Below, piece after piece: positions 1 through 6,555 of a stretch of 6,801 nt of DNA. Both the position numbers and the translations under genes were made by a program. Source of the DNA: Alphaproteobacteria bacterium (GTDB lineage: Bacteria; Pseudomonadota; Alphaproteobacteria; Rhodobacterales; Rhodobacteraceae); the NCBI GenBank assembly GCA_013151535.1, contig JAADIC010000242.1, forward strand, positions 4,081-10,881, in the 5' to 3' direction. The stretch's first letter is position 1; every line of letters begins with the position of its first letter. A model generated the notes under the pieces. It was given only the letters and a program-made list of their open reading frames with translations. It was not told the origin of the DNA and did no database searches.

Positions 1-27
1 AGCAAAACCGAACCGGTTGATAAATAA
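1..27 (+). CDS. C-terminal end of an upstream gene, probably yajC (partial)
   Basis: Frame 1 is open from the window edge to a TAA at 25-27 and encodes only SKTEPVDK. In most bacteria the gene just before secD is yajC, whose small single-membrane-span product associates with SecDF. A hydrophilic lysine-rich tail would suit the cytoplasmic end of YajC. Nothing else identifies it: the call rests on gene order and on a stop codon 41 bases before secD. It could equally be a chance open stretch inside an intergenic region. Confidence 0.35.
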   Translation, partial: SKTEPVDK

Positions 28-68
28 ACCGCCCATAAGCAACCCCCTTTAACGAGACCTGATCCGCC

Positions 69-1733
69 ATGCTCCAGTTTTCCCTGTGGAAGAAAATCAC
101 CATTTGGGGGCTTTGCCTTTTGGGCGTCGCTCTGGCCACGCCGAATATATTTTATACCAAGGTCGAGCAAAGCAATGACGCGAGGCTGGAATTGGCCGCC
201 GGAATGCCGACCACGCCCGAGCGTGTGGCAAAAGCGGACCAATGGCCGTCGTTTCTACCAAGTGCGCTGGTCAATCTGGGGCTTGATCTGCGTGGTGGCG
301 CGCATCTTCTGGCTGAAGTCAAGGTGGAAGAGGTTTATGCCGTCAGGCTTGACGCCATGTGGAGCGCCGTGCGCGACGAGTTGCGCACCGAGCGTGCCAC
401 CATTGGCACGGTGCGCCGTCAAGACAGCCCGCCCGATGAGTTGCGGATAAAAATCTCCAAACCCGATCAGATCGCGCGCGCCATTGAAATCGTGCAGGGT
501 CTGGCCCAGCCGGTGGTGTCGCTGACTGGTATCGGTGCCACGGATATCGAGGTACGCGGTGAAAACGGTATCATCATCGTGACCCTGTCAGACGCCGAAA
601 AGGTAGCCACTGATGACCGCACGCTGGCCCAGTCGCTGGAAATCATCCGCCGCCGGGTGGATGAGGTCGGCACCCGCGAACCCACCATCCAACGTCAGGG
701 GGACCGGCGTATTCTGATCCAGGTGCCGGGCATCGGCTCGGCCGAAGAACTCAAAGCCCTGATCGGCACCACCGCCAAGCTGACCTTCCAGCCGGTGGTG
801 CGCAGCACTGGCGACGCCAATGCCAATCCCGGCCCGCGCAACGAGATTGTGCCGGATATGGAAGATGAAAACCTGTTTTATATCCTCGAGAAAAGTCCGG
901 TTGTAACCGGCGACGAGCTTGTCGATGCCCAGCCTTCGTTCGATCAGAACGGTCAACCGGCGGTGTCTTTCAGGTTTGATGCAACCGGCGGGCGCAAATT
1001 CGGGGTCTATACTGCCGACAATATCGGCTCGCCCTTTGCGATTGTGCTGGACAATCAGGTGATTTCAGCCCCGGTGATCCAGTCTTATATCTCGGGCGGC
1101 TCGGGCATTATCACCGGCAATTTCAGTGTGGCGCAAAGCACCGATCTTGCGGTTCTGCTGCGCGCTGGGGCCTTGCCCGCCGGCATGACCTTTCTGGAAG
1201 AGCGCACCATCGGCCCGGAACTGGGGCAAGACAGTATTGACGCGGGCAAGGTCGCGACCGTGATCGCCTTTGCCGCGGTGCTGGTGTTCATGGTGTTAAG
1301 TTACGGGCTGTTCGGCATCTTCGCCGATATTGCGCTGATCCTGAATGTGGCCCTGATATTCGGCTTGCTGTCCCTGATCGGGGCGACGCTGACCTTGCCG
1401 GGGATTGCCGGGATCGTGCTGACCATCGGCATGGCGGTGGATGCCAATGTGCTGATTTTCGAGCGTATCCGCGAGGAGCTGAAAACCGCCAAAGGCCCGG
1501 CCCGCGCCATTGAGCTTGGTTATGAAAAGGCGATCTCGGCGATTGTTGACGCCAATGTCACCACCTTCATCGTGGCGGTGATCCTGTTTGCCATCGGCTC
1601 AGGGCCGGTGCGCGGGTTCTCGATCACGCTGGGGCTGGGGCTTATCACCTCGGTGTTTACCGCGATCTGGGTGACGCGATTGTTGATATCGACCTGGTTG
1701 GACTGGCGCCGCCCGCGCCAGATCGAAGTATAG
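69..1733 (+). CDS. secD: Protein translocase subunit SecD
   Basis: SecD is the larger half of the SecDF accessory complex, which uses the proton gradient to pull secreted proteins through SecYEG on the periplasmic side. The 554-residue product has the expected layout. Membrane segment 1 spans about residues 11-28, followed by the family motif LGLDLRGGAHL (70-80) and the large periplasmic P1 region to about 385. Five more membrane segments lie at about 393-416, 417-436, 441-462, 494-514 and 518-540. The fourth segment carries AVDANVLIFERIREE, and its aspartate (D458) corresponds to the conserved proton-path residue of the family. Length is somewhat below E. coli SecD (about 615) and usual for alphaproteobacteria. 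The ATG at 69 is the only start giving a complete first membrane segment. Its ribosome site is weak (GAG at 54-56). secF follows after 12 bases, so the two are co-transcribed. Confidence 0.97.
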   Translation: MLQFSLWKKITIWGLCLLGVALATPNIFYTKVEQSNDARLELAAGMPTTPERVAKADQWPSFLPSALVNLGLDLRGGAHLLAEVKVEEVYAVRLDAMWSAVRDELRTERATIGTVRRQDSPPDELRIKISKPDQIARAIEIVQGLAQPVVSLTGIGATDIEVRGENGIIIVTLSDAEKVATDDRTLAQSLEIIRRRVDEVGTREPTIQRQGDRRILIQVPGIGSAEELKALIGTTAKLTFQPVVRSTGDANANPGPRNEIVPDMEDENLFYILEKSPVVTGDELVDAQPSFDQNGQPAVSFRFDATGGRKFGVYTADNIGSPFAIVLDNQVISAPVIQSYISGGSGIITGNFSVAQSTDLAVLLRAGALPAGMTFLEERTIGPELGQDSIDAGKVATVIAFAAVLVFMVLSYGLFGIFADIALILNVALIFGLLSLIGATLTLPGIAGIVLTIGMAVDANVLIFERIREELKTAKGPARAIELGYEKAISAIVDANVTTFIVAVILFAIGSGPVRGFSITLGLGLITSVFTAIWVTRLLISTWLDWRRPRQIEV

Positions 1734-1745
1734 AGGAATAGGATT

Positions 1746-2714
1746 ATGCGACTGAAACTTGTTCCCGAAGGCACCAAGATCGATTTCTTCCGCTTCGCCA
1801 AGCTGACCTTTGGCGCGTCTGTTCTGGCGATGGTCCTGTCGGTGGTGTTGTTCTTCATTCAGGGTTTGAATTACGGCATTGATTTTCGCGGCGGCACGAC
1901 CATTCGCACCGAAAGCACCGTGACGGTTGATATCGGCGCTTATCGCGATGCGCTTGCGCCGCTTGATCTGGGCGATGTGACAATAACCGAGGTGTTTGAA
2001 ACCGGCTTTGACAACGCCAAGAACGTGACCCAAATCCGCATCGAACAGCAAGAAGGCGACGAGGCGGTGACGGTTGAAACCCTGACCGCCCTGAAGACCG
2101 CCCTGCGCGCGATTGATCCGGATATGGGCTTTCCATCGGTGGAAAGTGTCGGGCCGAAAGTGTCGGGCGAGCTGATCCAGACCGCTGTTCTGGCGGTGTT
2201 CATGGCGATCGGGGCGGTGCTGTTTTACATCTGGCTGCGCTTTGAATGGCAGTTTTCCGTTGGCGCGGTGGCGGCACTTGTGCATGACGTGGTTCTGACC
2301 GTTGGCGTGTTTGCGGCCTTTCAGATCAAGTTTGATCTGGCGATCATCGCCGCCATCCTGACGATTGTCGGCTATTCGCTGAACGACACGGTGGTGGTGT
2401 TTGACCGGGTGCGCGAAAACCTGCGCCGTTTCAAAAAGATGGAACTGAAAGAGGTGTTGGCGCATTCGATCAACGAGACGTTGGGCCGCACGGTCATGAC
2501 TTCGGTCACCACGCTGATTGCGCTGATCTCGCTTTATGTGCTGGGCGGTGACGTGATCCGTGGCTTTGTCTTCGCCATGATCTGGGGGGTGATTGTCGGG
2601 ACATATTCATCGGTCTTCATCGCCTCGACCATCCTGCTGCGCCTTGGTGTGAAGCGCGACTGGAGCAAATCTGACGGCTCGGCAGGCACCCAATACGCCA
2701 ATATTGACGCTTGA
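1746..2714 (+). CDS. secF: Protein translocase subunit SecF
   Basis: SecF pairs with SecD in the inner membrane to drive late stages of Sec-dependent export. The 322-residue protein is of normal family length. It has membrane segment 1 at about 20-38, then the GIDFRGGT motif (44-51), a periplasmic P4 region, and VGPKVSGEL (135-143) leading into segment 2 (about 144-164). Segments 3-6 lie at about 170-192, 198-219, 250-267 and 271-300. Segment 4 contains VGYSLNDTVVVFDRVREN, where D214 matches the conserved intramembrane aspartate. A GAGGAAT ribosome site (from 1733) overlaps the secD stop and sits 9 bases before the ATG. The TGA stop overlaps the TTG start of the next gene by four bases. The hydrophilic C-terminal tail (about 303-322) is unremarkable. 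Confidence 0.97.
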   Translation: MRLKLVPEGTKIDFFRFAKLTFGASVLAMVLSVVLFFIQGLNYGIDFRGGTTIRTESTVTVDIGAYRDALAPLDLGDVTITEVFETGFDNAKNVTQIRIEQQEGDEAVTVETLTALKTALRAIDPDMGFPSVESVGPKVSGELIQTAVLAVFMAIGAVLFYIWLRFEWQFSVGAVAALVHDVVLTVGVFAAFQIKFDLAIIAAILTIVGYSLNDTVVVFDRVRENLRRFKKMELKEVLAHSINETLGRTVMTSVTTLIALISLYVLGGDVIRGFVFAMIWGVIVGTYSSVFIASTILLRLGVKRDWSKSDGSAGTQYANIDA

Positions 2715-3475
2715 TCGAGGCCCTGTCCGCCCTGTTCGCACCGGTTTTTGCGACCCAAGGGCTGACGACACTGGTTCTGGCGGTATTTGCCGCAGGCCTC
2801 GTGCGCGGCTTTACCGGATTTGGCACCTCGATGGTTTATATGCCGTTTGCCAGCACGGTGCTGTCGCCGGTCTGGGCGCTGATTACGGTGCTGATTTTCG
2901 ACATGCTTGGCCCCTTGCCAAACGTGCCGCGCGCCCTGCGTGACGGGGCGCCGCGCGATGTGGCGCGTCTGGGGGCCGGGGCGCTGATCGGGCTGCCGCT
3001 TGGCCTGTTCCTGCTTTACCGCATTGATCCCGTGATCTTTCGCTGGCTGGTGTCGCTCTCTGCGCTGGTGCTGGTGGCGCTTTTGATGTCGGGCTGGCGC
3101 TATTCCGGTGAGTTGGCGCGCTGGAAGGTGTTCGCCACCGGCACCCTTGGCGGCTTGCTTGGCGGCGTCAGTGGCTTGGCCGGGCCGCCCGTTATCATGC
3201 TGTACATGGCCAGCCGTCGCAGTGTTCAAACCATCCGCGCCAATATCCTGCTGTATCTTTTGCTGACGGATGTACTGGCGCTTGGCATCATGCTGGTTTC
3301 GGATCGTCTGACCCTGACCCCGTTGCTGATTGGCCTGTTGCTGGCGCTGCCCTATACGCTGGCCAACATCATCGGCGGGCTGTTGTTTCGCCCGGATCGC
3401 GAACGCATCTATCGCGTGTTCGCCTATGCGCTGATCGCGGTGTCCGCCATCATGAACCTGCCCTTATTTGGATAG
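2711..3475 (+). CDS. TauE/SafE (TSUP) family membrane permease
   Basis: This is a sulfite/sulfonate-exporter-type (TauE/SafE, TSUP) integral membrane protein of 254 residues, the usual size. About eight hydrophobic segments are visible (roughly 17-35, 45-65, 84-104, 108-127, 140-160, 178-198, 203-222, 234-252). The two halves carry the related glycine-rich signatures expected of this internally duplicated family: AGLVRGFTGFGTSMVYMPF (28-46) and GGLLGGVSGLAGPPVIMLY (147-165). The start is TTG at 2711: an in-frame TGA lies just upstream (2705-2707), and the next ATG (residue 41) would remove the first signature. There is no good ribosome site, and the start overlaps the secF stop, so translation is probably coupled to secF. 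The substrate cannot be read from sequence. Family members move sulfur oxyanions or organic anions, and a role in protein export is not implied. Confidence 0.9.
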   Translation: MIEALSALFAPVFATQGLTTLVLAVFAAGLVRGFTGFGTSMVYMPFASTVLSPVWALITVLIFDMLGPLPNVPRALRDGAPRDVARLGAGALIGLPLGLFLLYRIDPVIFRWLVSLSALVLVALLMSGWRYSGELARWKVFATGTLGGLLGGVSGLAGPPVIMLYMASRRSVQTIRANILLYLLLTDVLALGIMLVSDRLTLTPLLIGLLLALPYTLANIIGGLLFRPDRERIYRVFAYALIAVSAIMNLPLFG

Positions 3476-3479
3476 AGAT

Positions 3480-3833
3480 ATGCACCTGAACGAGATCGAA
3501 TTTGAAGGATTGCTGCCAATAGACAGCTATGGGCCGGGTTTTTTCCGCCTGGGCGGGGTGGTGCATCATGGCGCGCTGATCCTGTTGCCGGGGCAGGTGC
3601 AAAGCTGGGGCGACCCCACGGATTTCACGGTATTCCTGCGCGCAGATCGCCAGTTTGACGTGGTGTTTCTGGGCACGGGCGTTGATATGATCCCCTTGTC
3701 ACAAGCACATCGGCAAGAGTTTGACAAAGCCGGCCTCGGGTTGGAAATCATGTCCACACCGACCGCTTGCCGGACCTATAACATGCTTTTGGCCGAGGGC
3801 CGACGGGTCGCAGCGGGCTTGATTCCCGTTTAG
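3480..3833 (+). CDS. Mth938-like (DUF498, NDUFAF3-type) domain protein
   Basis: A 117-residue cytoplasmic protein of the Mth938/DUF498 family, whose mitochondrial relative NDUFAF3 is a complex I assembly factor. The whole protein is the single domain. Family features are IDSYGPGFFRLGG near the start (14-26), LLPGQVQSW (35-43), VFLGTG (62-67) and the C-terminal block STPTACRTYNMLLAEGRRVAAG (about 92-113). I chose ATG 3480 over the in-frame TTG at 3468: it gives the family-like MHLNEIEFEG start and lies four bases after the permease stop (3473-3475), whereas TTG would overlap the permease gene. No strong ribosome site is visible, which again suggests coupled translation. Mth938-type genes commonly sit next to secDF in alphaproteobacteria, although no direct role in export is established. 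The bacterial function is uncertain. Confidence 0.88.
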   Translation: MHLNEIEFEGLLPIDSYGPGFFRLGGVVHHGALILLPGQVQSWGDPTDFTVFLRADRQFDVVFLGTGVDMIPLSQAHRQEFDKAGLGLEIMSTPTACRTYNMLLAEGRRVAAGLIPV

Positions 3834-3859
3834 GGAACCCCTGAACAATGCCCCTCTCG

Positions 3860-3875
3860 GCATTTTGCAAAATGC
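3860..3875. repeat. Perfect 16-bp palindrome
   Basis: GCATTTTGCAAAATGC reads identically on both strands. It is flanked by a wider imperfect stem: CAATG (3846-3850) can pair with CATTG (3883-3887), and CCC (3851-3853) with GGG (3877-3879). It begins 27 bases after the last operon gene. It could form the stem of an RNA hairpin in the 3' end of the operon transcript or be a protein-binding operator. There is no U-tract after it, so it is not a standard terminator. Confidence 0.5.
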
Positions 3876-3903
3876 TGGGCCCCATTGAGCGAATTGCGGT
3901 TAC

Positions 3904-3940
3904 ACCGCCGCGAGGTGACCGCCCCGTGGCGGCGGTTTGT
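3904..3940 (+). terminator. Probable terminator of the sec operon
   Basis: ACCGCCGC (3904-3911) pairs perfectly with GCGGCGGT (3929-3936) around a 17-base loop and is followed by TTGT. The stem is strong, but the U-tract is short and broken, so termination may be inefficient or need help. A competing small hairpin, GCGGT (3896-3900) with ACCGC (3904-3908), uses the same left arm. The position, 70 bases after the Mth938 stop and before unrelated DNA, fits an operon end. Confidence 0.45.
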
Positions 3941-4079
3941 GCAAGGTTTCATCTTACAGATATGGCCTGAGGGATTTGAAATGTCGGGGCGATCATGGCC
4001 CGCCCGCTAGTCACCTGGAACTATAATACGTATCATTGTAAGCTTTGATTTTAGGAGGGTATTACGATGGTGGGTCGAT

Positions 4080-4652
4080 CGGCTGATTGGCTACCACGGT
4101 AGCGACTCCGGCAACGTTACTGTAAGTAAGAAGCGCTTTTTGGGAAGGACCATCGACTTCTTTTCTTCGTCCCACGAACGCTCGCACCTTTTGTGCGCGT
4201 TTGGGATGTCCAACTTAACGAAAGGTGCACCGTGCTACGCGTTGCTTTGGGAGGGCATTATCGGGGCATTCTACGAGATCGATGCGGAACTGAATGTAAC
4301 GAAGATAGCCGAAGTGATGCCAGAGCCTGGCCATCGCTATGCCATGCTTTACGCATTAGCAGATCCTACTTTCGACAAAAGCACCGCGGAGTATTCCCGA
4401 CTATCCGATGCAGGAAAACTGATGGCCCTCGCTTCGTTTTCGAAAAGAAATCAACCGTCGAGCGAAGAGGAAAAGATTACGTCCTTCCTGTTACAGGATT
4501 GCGAGCACCTCAGACCTAGAGATTGTGAAGTCTTGAAAGAACTGTGTCTGTCCGGGATCAGCACCCGTGGCTACCACCGCTTTGGTCAACGATCCGAACA
4601 CTTGCAGGCCGTTGCCTTTGACGCTGCGGTCGGGGTCTGCGAGGTCGACTGA
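4080..4652 (+). pseudogene. Carbamoyltransferase (NodU/CmcH family) fragment
   Basis: The open frame resembles part of the N-terminal Kae1-like domain of carbamoyltransferases (NodU, CmcH, TobZ type), which transfer a carbamoyl group to hydroxyls of sugars or antibiotics. Visible family-like features, numbered from TTG 4140, are the metal-binding HxxxH motif SHERSHLLCAFGMS (11-24), PCYALLWEGIIGAFYEID (31-48) in place of the usual ALVLDG strand, PGHRYAMLYALADPTF (63-78) and AGKLMALASF (91-100), matching the family's GKxMGLA block. Full-length members run about 550-600 residues. Here the N-terminal 100 or so are missing, with no ATG or GTG in frame: the frame is open from 4011 and its only plausible start is TTG 4140. 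Homology should end near 4551-4556, because the remaining codons to the TGA at 4650-4652 are antisense of the neighbouring phage gene. Base composition is less GC-rich than the sec genes, suggesting foreign origin. Family assignment is from motifs only. Confidence 0.6.
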
Positions 4653-6521
4653 GAAGTTGTCAAACTGTACTTGCACCCCGCTAGTATTGGCGCGCATAGC
4701 GAACAATTCGCTTGTGGCTGTAGCGGTGAAGGTAAATGCGCCGGTACTGTCCGTGGTATATGCGGAACCTCCGCCACTTGTCGTTGAGAAAATAGCGGAA
4801 GTGTTTGTGTTCAAAACTCGATCAAATTTGACAATATAAGTCTGTCCTACCGTAAGCCCCGCTATTGTTCTGGTCGCAACGGAGTTTGACCCACCTCCTG
4901 TAGTTACGTCCAGCACATCAACGCCACTATTGTCTGTCGCAGTAGATGCGACCGCCCAACCGTCCAAATTGCCGGTACCCGCAAAGGTGTGGGTAGCAAT
5001 ATTTGATGCCGTCAGCGTTTCCACCGTGGTATCCGCCAGCCATGCGCCGAGAATATCGCCAGCTAACCAGCCAGAGAACCAGTCGGAGGTTTGATAAGCG
5101 ACCATGCCGGACGCTAGAGTTGCGGAGTTTTCTTTCAAGTGGGTGAGGCCTGTATTCCAAGCTAACACCACATTCGAGACCATCCCCTGTATTTGGTCCG
5201 CTGCTGCTGATGGGTTTACAGATGGTATGGTTGTGTTCTGGTATGAAATCGATGATGCAAACCCATCTGTTGAATAATCAGACGTTCTGAAGACCCAGTC
5301 AGTTCCAGCCCTTCCAAAAAAGAGGTCGCTATTCGCCAAGAACGCCACACTGTTGTGATCATTAGTGTCATTACTATCCGCCACGGTACCATCATTGTTG
5401 ATGACGCTCGTCCCACCATTAGTCCCCACCGCAATCGTCGGTTCCGGCATCCCCGTGGTTTGGTTGATCGGGGCGTCTGGGAGGGCGGTGATTGCTACGG
5501 CGTTGACATCATCTTGAATAATGCCTGCTGACCCAGCAAACCCTTGGCCTGTGATCCAAGCTGTCCCAGTCGAGTTGCGGTTCGCTAAAGAGGTTACCCA
5601 ACTGTCCCGCGCTTGGTTATGTCCGGTTGATTGGTTCAGTACTGCCCCATCAAACAAAAAATGTACGGCGGATAAACCCGAGGCGGTTCCAGAGGTTCCT
5701 ACAAGCATGAAACCGTCTACCATCGTCACCGCGTTAATGTTTCCAGCGGAAACATAGATTGATGTTGTTGTCCCCGCAGTGAACGCCATCCACATCGCAT
5801 TGTTGTCGTTCACGTCGAAGATAATCACGCGGTCAGCTTCGGCAACGACGGCATATTCCTCGGGGAAACCTTGGCGCGCGCCTCGGAAAATCTCCGTCTC
5901 ACCGGACGTTGCATCCAGCGAATAGAACAGCCCGTCAGTCGTGTTGTGGTAATAATCCCCTGTCCCAGCACCTGTGAGCGCCCGCGCAGCCGTTTCGTCG
6001 GCGGCTTCACCCAACCATGAACCAGAGGGCCGCGCTTCATTATACCAGCTTAGGCTCGGTTGGATCATGCGCATATTCACGCCGCCATCCGACCAATCGG
6101 CCATGCTGCCGGTCAGCACATCGACGGGGGTGTAACCTGTCATGGTGATGCTGAGAGCCGGTGGATCACCTGCCTGCGCTGCCTGCGCGCTGGCAAGGGC
6201 ATCGGCGGCAGAAGCTTGCGACTTTGCAGAATGATGCAGCGCCGAATACTTGCCGGTTGTGACGGCCAAATCCTCAGCTTCCTCGGCCCATTGCTGGGCC
6301 AGACTGGCGGACTGAGCCGCGTTCAAATCGACCGCTGGCAGGCTTGCCACTGAAACCGACAGAATGTCCTCAAGCCGAACATCTGGCCCATCCACAAGCT
6401 GGATAATGCCAAGCGAATAGGTTTTCGTACCTGACGTCGCGGCGACTTTTACTAGGTAGTGTCGCGAGTTTGGTAGAAATTTGAAGTTGGCGTAATCTCC
6501 GGGTGCATCAAAACCACCCAA
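4491..6521 (-). pseudogene. Phage tail-fibre/LamG-type structural protein, cut at both ends
   Basis: A 676-codon minus-strand frame. Residues 1 to about 23 come from the adjacent IS end, so the ATG at 6521 is not the original start. Genuine phage sequence begins near residue 24. Residues 67-118 form an alanine-rich helical neck (AAQSASLAQQWAEEAEDL onward) typical of tail fibres. Residues about 155-420 are a beta-rich region with short repeated strands (VIIFDVNDNNAMWMAF, INAVTMVDGFMLVGT, NSVAFLANSDLFFGR) that may be a propeller. Residues about 505-627 look like a carbohydrate-binding-type beta sandwich ending QVQFDNFSVDLAD. Then comes DRSVKGNGLQVFGSLTKAVVATGAD (about 631-655), a linker that in marine phage proteins normally precedes a LamG-like domain. 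That domain is absent: residues 656-676 are antisense of the carbamoyltransferase fragment. Such proteins bind host surface glycans. This copy is probably non-functional prophage debris. Confidence 0.7.
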
Positions 6522-6555
6522 TCGGCGGCTGGAACCGCCAAAGGAGATTACGCCA
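6488..6555 (+). promoter_or_regulatory. Predicted three-way junction burying the transposase ribosome site
   Basis: GGCGTAATCTCC (6489-6500) is the exact reverse complement of GGAGATTACGCC (6543-6554). T6488 can also pair with A6555, the first base of the transposase ATG, giving a 13-bp perfect stem. Enclosed in it are two further perfect 5-bp hairpins: GGGTG 6501-6505 with CACCC 6515-6519 (9-base loop), and GGCGG 6524-6528 with CCGCC 6535-6539 (6-base loop). The Shine-Dalgarno AGGAG (6542-6546), 8 bases before the ATG, has four of its five bases in the stem. Transcripts entering from outside the element would fold and be poorly translated, while a transcript starting inside the left arm would not. 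Anti-expression hairpins of this kind are known for IS10 and IS50. Its role here is inferred. Confidence 0.55.

Larger units (their letters stand above)
3834..4079. other. Non-coding stretch after the sec operon
   Basis: No convincing gene is present in this stretch. It contains a 16-bp palindrome and a GC-rich hairpin, both listed separately. A 40-codon ATG frame (3848-3970) and an 11-codon frame with a good Shine-Dalgarno sequence (4067-4102) exist, but neither has protein-like support. The frame of the Mth938 gene stays open past its stop until TAG at 4008-4010. A perfect TATAAT lies at 4022-4027, but no matching -35 box is found 17 bases upstream. In related Rhodobacterales I would expect cytochrome c maturation genes (ccmA onward) or other conserved genes to follow, but no trace of ccmA is seen. 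The boundary between ancestral and inserted DNA therefore probably lies inside this stretch. Confidence 0.6.

Noticed and set aside
1599..2465. Long minus-strand open frame (288 codons) opposite secD/secF
   Set aside because: It is rich in His, Gln and Arg with no membrane or domain pattern, as expected for the antisense shadow of GC-rich coding DNA, and both sense genes are certain.
2534..3229. Minus-strand open frame of 231 codons opposite secF and the permease
   Set aside because: Its composition is typical of antisense translation (Gln, His, Arg and Ala rich), and the plus-strand genes explain the region fully.
3468..3479. TTG at 3468 as start of the Mth938-like gene
   Set aside because: It adds four residues outside the family domain and overlaps the permease gene. 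ATG 3480 fits better.
3848..3970. 40-codon ATG frame after the Mth938 gene, starting MPLSAFCKMLGP
   Set aside because: Its coding sequence is mostly made of the palindrome and the terminator hairpin. The nearest Shine-Dalgarno-like AGGG is about 12 bases away, and no family is recognisable.
4022..4027. Perfect TATAAT as a -10 box
   Set aside because: The sequence at the -35 distance (CCCGCC, 3999-4004) does not resemble a promoter element, and no intact gene follows.
4053..4102. AGGAGGG Shine-Dalgarno with an 11-codon frame (MVGRSADWLPR)
   Set aside because: The spacing is ideal, but the frame is very short and overlaps the carbamoyltransferase-like frame. There are no regulatory codons or attenuator behind it to suggest a leader peptide.
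6489..6554. The 12-bp inverted repeat as the two terminal repeats of a small mobile element
   Set aside because: The enclosed 42 bases code for nothing, and the right copy sits exactly between the Shine-Dalgarno and the ATG of the transposase, so it is better read as an internal leader structure.
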